Below, piece after piece: positions 1 through 4,236 of a stretch of DNA of 5,184 nt. Under the pieces are notes generated by a model. The model had not been told where the DNA came from. It was given only the letters and a program-made list of their open reading frames with translations, and made no database searches. The DNA comes from Flavobacterium sp. UBA807 (GTDB lineage: Bacteria > Bacteroidota > Bacteroidia > Flavobacteriales > Flavobacteriaceae). The stretch lies in assembly GCA_002296885.1 (NCBI GenBank), contig DBIH01000156.1, positions 1 through 5,184 on the forward strand. The letters are read 5' to 3'. Positions within the stretch are counted from its first letter, which is position 1, and each line of letters starts with the position of its first letter. A program made the position numbers and the translations under genes.

Positions 1-624
1 TGTACCACTATCAGTTCCACAACTTATTCCAATTGCCCTAACTCTAAAATAGTAGGTTGTCAAGGGATTCAATCCAGAAACCACCAAACTTGTAGCACCT
101 GCTGTAGAAGCATTTGTATAGGCTGGTAATGTTGTTGCAAATGTATTAGATGTTGAAACATCTATTTGATAATCCGTTGCTCCAGTAACAGCACTCCATG
201 AAGCGGTAAATGAATTCCCATCTGCATTGGATGAAGAAACTGAAGCTGTTGGAGTAAGACATGTTGCTTTTGAAGCAGCAAGAATTGCATTCATTTTATA
301 AAACGGACCTCCCAAACAACCAGCATTATATGGAATTACCCAATAATAATACATTGTATTAGGTGTAAGCCCTGTTTGTGTAAACGAAGTTGAATTAGAA
401 TTGCTAATTACAGTATACATTCCACTGATTACATCATTTACCGACCAATAAAACCTATTCGGAATATCTATATTCGTCGGTGTAATATTAACGGTACTCC
501 GTATAATTAAATAATTTGTTGGAGCTGGAGTTGCAGCAGTAAAACTATTTCCAACAAAACTTGTCGATGTAACACTTGTTCCACCAATTACAAATGCGGT
601 TGGACTGGCTGATGGAGTAAGACA
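1..624 (-). repeat. Tandem FN3-like protein modules, 121-residue period
   Basis: Two successive modules of the secreted protein begin with nearly the same coding sequence. The 12-mer TGTCTTACTCCA (minus strand) lies at 613-624 and again at 250-261, exactly 363 bases (121 codons) apart. Unit 1 spans 262-624. Unit 2 starts at 261 and is cut by the window edge. The units are clearly diverged apart from the CLTP(S/T)AS opening and the general FN3 pattern, so this is an old domain duplication rather than a recent DNA repeat. Confidence 0.65.
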
Positions 625-1416
625 ATTTGCCGATGGTGTGTAAGTATAAAGCAATCCATTGTTTGGATATTCAGTAATACTGGTTCTGACAGTACTTGAG
701 TTAGCTGTTCCTGTTGTAGTTTTTCCTAACCAGGTGGAGTTCACATTGGAACCAGTCTGTAAACGGTTATTAATTTCACCTTGTAAAAAATCATTTGTTA
801 CACCGCGAATACCAACCTGTGTACTCAAAACTGTTGCATCCGGGGCGCAAGTACCATATGAAATATCTATGATATTCGTTGTCTCGTGTAATCTGATTTG
901 AAAATTAAAATTTCCGCTGCCTGATTTTCTTCTGGCATTTGTCCATTGAACTACAAAAGTCCTGTTTGGAATCGAACCAATGGTACTGTAAACAATGTTA
1001 TCTGTTGGAGTTCCTGAAGTTAAATCCATACCAAGCGCGCTAATTGCTCCACCGCCCGTGTATGAAGTAGCTGTACTTAAAGGCAGATAATTAGCAGAAG
1101 CTGGCTGAACACTTCCAAATGAAATAAATCCGTTTGGGCTAATATAACATTGTGTTTGATTAGTCCCGTCATAAACAAAAGTAAATCCTAAAGGAGCCAA
1201 AAATGCTGAACCGGAAACGTGATCATCCCATGGTGCTGCATAAGCAACTGATGAAGTTGATAAAGCAGTATAACTTGAAACTGTTTCACTAAAACCATAA
1301 GTACTAACCTGTGCAAAACCAATCTGATTGGTTAGCACAAATAGAACAGCAACAAAAAAGCTAAAAAAACTCCTTTTGTGTACAGTAGTTACATTTGGGG
1401 TAATTATGTTACTCAT
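1..1416 (-). CDS. Secreted FN3-repeat protein with nidogen-like N-terminal domain (3' end outside window)
   Basis: The frame is open for 472 codons from ATG at 1416 to the left edge, so the C-terminus is missing. Residues 1-36 form a signal peptide: a polar start with K14-R15, a hydrophobic core (about 16-34) and an FAQ end, with likely cleavage around A35/Q36. Residues ~55-190 form a beta-rich domain with a pattern like nidogen-type domains: LGFTFVYDG near 76-84, SPNGFISFG at 93-101, FVVQWTNAR at 154-162, and FQIRLHE...IDISYG at 172-188. From residue 265 come modules that each start with CLTP at a 121-residue spacing (265 and 386). The second is a good FN3 match (FTASWSAVTGATDYQIDVS, then TTYYFRVRAIG); the first is more divergent. 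It is probably exported and surface-attached or released. In Bacteroidota such proteins usually end in a type IX secretion sorting domain, which cannot be seen here. The specific function is unknown; adhesion or matrix binding is only a guess. Confidence 0.9.
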   Translation of the reverse strand, partial: MSNIITPNVTTVHKRSFFSFFVAVLFVLTNQIGFAQVSTYGFSETVSSYTALSTSSVAYAAPWDDHVSGSAFLAPLGFTFVYDGTNQTQCYISPNGFISFGSVQPASANYLPLSTATSYTGGGAISALGMDLTSGTPTDNIVYSTIGSIPNRTFVVQWTNARRKSGSGNFNFQIRLHETTNIIDISYGTCAPDATVLSTQVGIRGVTNDFLQGEINNRLQTGSNVNSTWLGKTTTGTANSSTVRTSITEYPNNGLLYTYTPSANCLTPSASPTAFVIGGTSVTSTSFVGNSFTAATPAPTNYLIIRSTVNITPTNIDIPNRFYWSVNDVISGMYTVISNSNSTSFTQTGLTPNTMYYYWVIPYNAGCLGGPFYKMNAILAASKATCLTPTASVSSSNADGNSFTASWSAVTGATDYQIDVSTSNTFATTLPAYTNASTAGATSLVVSGLNPLTTYYFRVRAIGISCGTDSGT

Positions 1417-1675
1417 TTGTTTCAATTAAAGTTTCCTATAAACACTGTAGGAACTAACTTGTTGTTTGTAAATCAATTAAAATAATTATTAACCTACTAT
1501 AAAGGTCGTAAATATATGTGAAAACTTTAAAATAAAAGTCTTTGAAAAGTAAATTTTATATAAAATCGTTAAAATGTTAAAAAATTACGATAGGATACAA
1601 TGCAATCTTATTACAATTCTTATGTTTTGGCAACAAATTTTTTAAAACAATTTAGTTTAAAAACAACAGTTTATT
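1417..1675. other. AT-rich divergent intergenic region
   Basis: This stretch separates the divergently read secreted-protein gene and the phosphoribosyltransferase gene. It is very AT-rich and I found no RNA gene or convincing coding frame. No TAnnTTTG box is evident on the minus strand for the secreted-protein gene; the nearest sequence, TATATTTA near 1508-1515 read on the minus strand, differs at the last base and has no TTG at the usual distance. A 6-bp inverted repeat (TTCCTA at 1433-1438, TAGGAA at 1448-1453) lies in the presumed leader of the minus-strand gene; it is too weak to interpret. Confidence 0.5.
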
Positions 1676-1683
1676 TATCTTTG
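1676..1683 (+). promoter_or_regulatory. Candidate -7 box (TATCTTTG) for the phosphoribosyltransferase gene
   Basis: TATCTTTG matches the Bacteroidota -7 consensus TAnnTTTG exactly. It ends 15 bases before the chosen ATG at 1699, which predicts a leader of only about 9 bases, made of an A-rich tract. There is no TTG at the expected -33 distance, so support is moderate. Confidence 0.45.
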
Positions 1684-1698
1684 AAAAAAAAGAAAAAG

Positions 1699-2196
1699 AT
1701 GAACCAGAACATAATCCTAAATCATCCGGAATTAGATCATAAAATCAAAAGAATTTCTTATCAGATCTACGAAACTTTTGTCGATGAAAAAGAAATCGTT
1801 TTGGCTGGAATTGCTGACAACGGTTATATTTTAGCACAAAAAATAAGTAATGTGTTAAATGAAATTTCTGATTTGAATGTGACTTTATGCGAAGTGAAAA
1901 TTGACAAGACAAATCCTTTTAAAGAAATAAAAACTTCTATTTCAAAAAATGATTATACCAACAAAGGAATTGTTTTAGTGGATGATGTACTAAGCTCAGG
2001 AACAACTTTGATTTATGGCGTTAAACACTTTTTAGATGTTCCTTTAAAAAAATTCAAAACCGCAGTATTAATAGACCGCAATCACAAAAAGTTTCCTGTA
2101 AAAGCAGACTTTAAAGGGATTTCTCTTTCTACATCACTTAAAGAACATGTTCATGTTGTATTTGAAGACAACAACAATCATGCTTATTTAGTGTAA
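1699..2196 (+). CDS. PyrR-like phosphoribosyltransferase
   Basis: A 165-residue type I phosphoribosyltransferase. The PRPP-binding loop is at residues 92-104 (VLVDDVLSSGTTL), with the two acidic residues followed by SSGTT. The upstream segment IVLAGIADNGYILAQKI (33-49) matches the substrate-side strand and loop of the PyrR group. The C-terminal stretch LIDRNHKKFPVKADFKG (124-140), followed by STS, closely follows the PyrR pattern (LVDRGHRELPI-ADY-GK, then TS). PyrR proteins are uracil phosphoribosyltransferases and, in some phyla, RNA-binding attenuators of pyrimidine operons. Here there is no pyr gene nearby, so the substrate is uncertain. The frame stays open upstream to an ATG at 1600, but those 33 extra residues are low-complexity, end in a lysine run, and span the likely promoter; ATG 1699 fits family length (about 180 residues) better. 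The gene converges on aroK, with 9 bp of overlap at the stop codons. The family call is firm; a regulatory role is not. Confidence 0.9.
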   Translation: MNQNIILNHPELDHKIKRISYQIYETFVDEKEIVLAGIADNGYILAQKISNVLNEISDLNVTLCEVKIDKTNPFKEIKTSISKNDYTNKGIVLVDDVLSSGTTLIYGVKHFLDVPLKKFKTAVLIDRNHKKFPVKADFKGISLSTSLKEHVHVVFEDNNNHAYLV

Positions 2197-2706
2197 CAAT
2201 TCGATAATTTCATTTGCGATATCTCCTTTATTCTTAGCATCAATATCAACTTTAAATGTTGCCTGATTATAAAAATAGCTTCTTTCAAATAGATGTTTTG
2301 CAACAAATTCTTTTAACTCATCTTCCGTTTTCTCAGCAACCAAAGGCCTCCCTTTTTGTGATGATTTAAGTCTTTTAAAAATAGTATCAACTGATGCTTT
2401 TAAATAGATTGAAGTAACATTTTTACTGTTCAAAAGTAAATGATTATTAGCATAACACGGAGTTCCTCCGCCAGTGCTTATAATTACATTTTCATTTCTC
2501 TGCAAAATTTCTTTAAAAATTTCATGTTCAATTTTCCTAAAAAAAACTTCTCCTTTTTGTTGAAAAATTTCAGAGATGCTTAAATCGGTTTTTTTTTCAA
2601 TTAATTTATCTGTATCAAGCATTTTATATCCCATTTTTTGAGCCAACAACTGAGCTATTGTAGTCTTCCCTACTGCCATATAACCTACTAAAATAATTTT
2701 CCGCAT
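2188..2706 (-). CDS. aroK: Shikimate kinase
   Basis: A cytoplasmic enzyme that phosphorylates shikimate at the 3-hydroxyl with ATP, the fifth step of the shikimate pathway to chorismate and the aromatic amino acids. The 172 residues match the usual family length. Visible elements are the Walker A loop GYMAVGKTT (8-16), the shikimate/Mg site D31-x-D33, the shikimate-binding arginine R57 in FFRKIE, the GGG turn at 79-81, the lid arginine R120 in KGRPL, and R142 in FERSYFY. All the residues expected for activity are therefore present. The start is ATG at 2704-2706, only a few codons before the first beta strand, as is normal in the family. The gene stands alone with no other aro genes, is divergent from the tRNA cluster, and overlaps the converging phosphoribosyltransferase by 9 bp. 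No clear promoter box was found upstream; a run resembling TACC-TTTT-TTTG on the minus strand (2748-2759) has wrong spacing. Confidence 0.97.
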   Translation of the reverse strand: MRKIILVGYMAVGKTTIAQLLAQKMGYKMLDTDKLIEKKTDLSISEIFQQKGEVFFRKIEHEIFKEILQRNENVIISTGGGTPCYANNHLLLNSKNVTSIYLKASVDTIFKRLKSSQKGRPLVAEKTEDELKEFVAKHLFERSYFYNQATFKVDIDAKNKGDIANEIIELLH

Positions 2707-2778
2707 AGCAATAATACCTTATAAATTAAGCCCTTAAGACCTCTTATCAAAAAAAGGTAAATTTATAATAAAATTGCT

Positions 2779-2809
2779 TTGAAATATAAATAATAAGGTC
2801 TTATATTTG
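2779..2809 (+). promoter_or_regulatory. Bacteroidota-type promoter of the tRNA cluster
   Basis: A TTG at 2779-2781 (-33 box) and TATATTTG at 2802-2809 (exact TAnnTTTG, -7 box) are separated by 20 bases, which is the ideal spacing for the primary sigma factor of Bacteroidota. Transcription would start near 2815-2817, about 73 bases before the first tRNA. This is the best-formed promoter in the window and fits a strongly expressed stable-RNA operon. Confidence 0.85.
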
Positions 2810-2815
2810 CACCCG

Positions 2816-2888
2816 CAATTAAGCCGCAAGGCGAATCACTGAACTCCTATGAAAATAAGAGCGATGTGAAGTAATCAAGAAAAGAAAA
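2816..2888 (+). other. Structured 5' leader of the tRNA transcript
   Basis: The roughly 73-base leader between the promoter and the first tRNA-Lys contains two small hairpins with GNRA-type tetraloops. One is GCC-GCAA-GGC at 2823-2832. The other has stem arms CTCCTAT (2844-2850) and ATAAGAG (2855-2861), with one C-A mismatch, around a GAAA loop. An A-rich single-stranded stretch then leads into the tRNA. It would be removed by RNase P. It resembles no RNA family I recognise and may be only a processing leader. Confidence 0.4.
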
Positions 2889-2961
2889 GACTCGATAGCT
2901 CAGTTGGTAGAGCACAACACTTTTAATGTTGGGGTCCTGGGTTCGAGCCCCAGTCGGGTCA
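2889..2961 (+). tRNA. tRNA-Lys(TTT), copy 1
   Basis: A 73-base cloverleaf. The acceptor stem GACTCGA pairs with TCGGGTC (7 bp with one G-T). The D arm contains AGCTCAGTTGGTAGAGC. The anticodon stem CAACA/TGTTG encloses loop CTTTTAA with anticodon TTT at 2922-2924. The T arm contains GGTTCGAGCCC. The discriminator base is A2961. CCA is not encoded and must be added by the nucleotidyltransferase. It reads AAA and AAG. Confidence 0.97.
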
Positions 2962-2989
2962 CAATTTCTTTCTCTAAACTTGCAACATT

Positions 2990-3062
2990 GACTCGATAGC
3001 TCAGTTGGTAGAGCACAACACTTTTAATGTTGGGGTCCTGGGTTCGAGCCCCAGTCGGGTCA
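2990..3062 (+). tRNA. tRNA-Lys(TTT), copy 2
   Basis: This is identical over all 73 bases to the copy that starts 101 bases upstream, with anticodon TTT at 3023-3025, discriminator A and no encoded CCA. A 28-base AT-rich spacer separates the copies. Both lie downstream of the same promoter and before the hairpin terminator, so they are probably co-transcribed and processed from one precursor. Confidence 0.97.
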
Positions 3063-3063
3063 C

Positions 3064-3097
3064 AAAAAGTTGTCCGCCAAGGCGGATGACTTTTTTT
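3064..3097 (+). terminator. Strong intrinsic terminator between tRNA-Lys and tRNA-Leu
   Basis: A 14-bp stem pairs 3064-3077 with 3082-3095 around a CAAG loop, including two adjacent G-T/T-G wobbles, with a GC-rich top (TCCGC/GCGGA). It runs straight into seven T's (3091-3097). The lower stem is A5 against T5, so it could also stop transcription coming from the other side. It lies immediately after tRNA-Lys copy 2 and only six bases before tRNA-Leu. Confidence 0.85.
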
Positions 3098-3103
3098 GTT
3101 TTA

Positions 3104-3185
3104 GGCCACGTGGAGAAATTGGTAGACTCGCCATCTTGAGGGGGTGGTGTCGCAAGACGTGTCAGTTCGAATCTGATCGTGGTCA
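3104..3185 (+). tRNA. tRNA-Leu(GAG)
   Basis: An 82-base class II tRNA. The acceptor stem GGCCACG pairs with CGTGGTC (one G-T), with discriminator A3185. The D stem is GAG/CTC with an AATTGGTAGA-type loop. The anticodon stem CCATC/GGTGG surrounds loop TTGAGGG, with anticodon GAG at 3138-3140. A long variable arm (GTC-GCAA-GAC at 3149-3158) is characteristic of Leu. The T stem GTCAG/CTGAT encloses TTCGAAT. CCA is not encoded. It reads CUC and CUU. No separate promoter box was found in the short gap before it. Confidence 0.95.
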
Positions 3186-3192
3186 CATATGT

Positions 3193-3227
3193 AAAGAGTA
3201 ATGCACTATTGTATTACTCTTTTTTTT
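3193..3227 (+). terminator. Intrinsic terminator after tRNA-Leu
   Basis: A 13-bp stem pairs 3193-3205 (AAAGAGTAATGCA) with 3210-3222 (TGTATTACTCTTT) around loop CTAT, with one G-T pair. It is followed by a T run through 3227. It closes the tRNA transcript and insulates the regulator gene that starts 60 bases later. Confidence 0.9.
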
Positions 3228-3235
3228 ATCTTTTT

Positions 3236-3272
3236 TAAATCAATATAAAGATATTGTTTATTTTTGTTTAAC
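3236..3272 (+). promoter_or_regulatory. Promoter and putative operator of the MerR/B12 regulator gene
   Basis: TATTTTTG at 3259-3266 is an exact TAnnTTTG -7 box; no TTG is present at -33, as often seen at regulated promoters. Overlapping it are two direct copies of a T-rich element with a 10-base step, ATATTGTTTA at 3251-3260 and TTTTTGTTTA(AC) at 3261-3272. A reversed copy with one extra base, TAAATCAATAT, is at 3236-3246, giving a perfect CAATAT-AAAG-ATATTG core (3241-3256). The same half-site forms the inverted repeat before crtI, so this is probably the regulator's own binding site. That assignment is inferred from sequence only. Confidence 0.6.
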
Positions 3273-3287
3273 ATTATCGTAAAAAAA

Positions 3288-4190
3288 ATGAACAATATAA
3301 AAAGTGTTTTCAGTATAAAAGATTTAGAAAATCTATCAGGTATTAAAGCCCATACCATAAGAATTTGGGAGAAACGTTATAATGTTCTGGAACCAATGCG
3401 TACAGAAACCAATATTCGTTTATATGATATTGAAAATCTGCAAAAGCTTCTCAATATTACTTTGCTCCACAAACATGGGTACAAAATTTCTCAGATTTCA
3501 AAACTAACTGGGGAAAAGATACCCAAACTGGTAAAAGATATCATATCTGATAAAAGTGTTAAAAATCATGCAATAAGTTCTTTTAAGATGGCTATGATGA
3601 ATTTTGACCAAGCTTTATTTTCCAATACATATAACACATTGCTTTCTGAAAAATCATTCAGGGAAGTTTTTTACGAGATATTCATTCCGCTGATTGAAGA
3701 AATTGGAATCTTATGGCAAACCAATACAATTTCTCCTGCTCATGAGCATTTTATCTCAAACTTAATAAAGCAAAAATTACTGAGTGAAATTGATAGCATC
3801 AATGTTAAAACTCCTGTAAATTCCGATAGGATTTATGTCCTATATCTTCCAATGAATGAAATTCATGAGTTAGGTTTGATGTACATTAATTATGAGATTT
3901 TAAACAATGGCTATAACACTATTTTTTTAGGAGAAAGTGTACCCATTAAATGCTTAAAAGATATGAAACAGCATTTTGAAAATATAACTTATATCTGTTA
4001 TGCAACTGTTGAACCAAACAGTAACGAAATTAACAATTATATTAAAAAAGTAAATGAAAAGGTCTTAGACGAAACCTCAGCATTATGGCTTATTGGATAT
4101 CAGGTTCAAAATGTTGATATAAAGCTTTTATCAAAAAAAATCAGGACATTTAAAACCATAAAAGAATTAGTTGAAAATATAATAAGTTAA
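3288..4190 (+). CDS. MerR-family regulator with cobalamin-binding domain (CarH/LitR-like), likely controlling crtI
   Basis: A 300-residue predicted DNA-binding repressor or light sensor. Residues ~7-75 form a MerR winged helix (FSIKDLENLSGIKAHTIRIW, then EKRY, with a second helix pair to ~75). Residues ~90-170 form the helical bundle that caps B12, with the Wx9EH signature intact (W143, E153, H154). Residues ~180-300 form the Rossmann-like cobalamin domain, with ExHxxG at 191-196 (H193 is the expected lower cobalt ligand) and LGESVP at 214-219. In characterised CarH proteins, adenosylcobalamin drives tetramer formation and repression of carotenoid genes in the dark, and light breaks the complex. 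Q144 stands where the Thermus protein has the histidine that ligates cobalt after illumination, and the late GG motif is IGYQ, so details may differ. ATG 3288 is chosen because the possible TTG at 3264 lies inside the promoter box. The stop is 44 bases before crtI, with shared half-sites in both upstream regions. Family is firm; B12 use and light response are inferred. Confidence 0.93.
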   Translation: MNNIKSVFSIKDLENLSGIKAHTIRIWEKRYNVLEPMRTETNIRLYDIENLQKLLNITLLHKHGYKISQISKLTGEKIPKLVKDIISDKSVKNHAISSFKMAMMNFDQALFSNTYNTLLSEKSFREVFYEIFIPLIEEIGILWQTNTISPAHEHFISNLIKQKLLSEIDSINVKTPVNSDRIYVLYLPMNEIHELGLMYINYEILNNGYNTIFLGESVPIKCLKDMKQHFENITYICYATVEPNSNEINNYIKKVNEKVLDETSALWLIGYQVQNVDIKLLSKKIRTFKTIKELVENIIS

Positions 4191-4198
4191 AAATGATT

Positions 4199-4236
4199 AT
4201 ATTGTTTAACTTTTTTATAAATTTGTTAAACAATAT
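4199..4236 (+). promoter_or_regulatory. Putative operator of crtI: 12-bp perfect inverted repeat
   Basis: ATATTGTTTAAC at 4199-4210 and its exact reverse complement GTTAAACAATAT at 4225-4236 are separated by 14 bases, giving 26 bp between arm centres. The right arm covers the predicted transcription start and the first two bases of the crtI ATG. The left arm shares ATATTGTTTA with the region before the regulator gene (3251-3260). This is the expected design of a repressor site that blocks the promoter lying between the arms. The alternative, an RNA hairpin, is less likely because transcription would begin inside the right arm. Confidence 0.65.
4218..4225 (+). promoter_or_regulatory. crtI: Candidate -7 box (TAAATTTG) of crtI
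   Basis: An exact TAnnTTTG match sits in the spacer of the inverted repeat. The only TTG upstream nearby (4202-4204) is 13 bases away, shorter than the usual 19-21, so the -33 element is poor. Initiation 5-8 bases downstream would place the mRNA start at about 4231-4233, giving an almost leaderless crtI message from ATG 4235. Read-through from the regulator gene is also possible, as no terminator separates them. Confidence 0.5.

Noticed and set aside
659..901. 80-codon plus-strand ORF
   Set aside because: It lies entirely antisense to the open, domain-rich secreted-protein frame and has no recognisable domain.
1433..1453. Small inverted repeat before the secreted-protein gene, considered as an operator or leader hairpin
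   Set aside because: Only 6 bp with a 9-base loop in AT-rich DNA; expected by chance and not repeated elsewhere in the window.
1600..1698. 33-codon upstream extension of the phosphoribosyltransferase
   Set aside because: Low-complexity residues ending in five lysines, spanning the likely -7 box; family alignment starts after ATG 1699.
2849..2869. Six-codon ORF (MKIRAM) in the tRNA leader, considered as a leader peptide
   Set aside because: No regulated codon run and no translated gene downstream; its start overlaps a hairpin in a stable-RNA transcript.
2975..2982. TAAACTTG considered as a promoter for tRNA-Lys copy 2 and tRNA-Leu
   Set aside because: It has one mismatch to TAnnTTTG and lacks a TTG at the -33 distance, which falls inside tRNA-Lys copy 1.
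3001..3186. 61-codon minus-strand ORF across tRNA-Lys copy 2 and tRNA-Leu
   Set aside because: It is the antisense reading of tRNA genes; the GLEPRTPTL-type peptide is a well-known artefact of reverse-translated tRNA sequence.
3264..3287. TTG start giving the regulator eight more residues
   Set aside because: The TTG is part of the TATTTTTG promoter box, so it would lie upstream of the transcript; ATG 3288 fits MerR N-termini.
4193..4234. Upstream in-frame ATG for crtI
   Set aside because: It would add 14 residues rich in I, L, F and N before the dinucleotide-binding fold and be encoded by the operator itself; CrtI normally starts just before the GxG motif.
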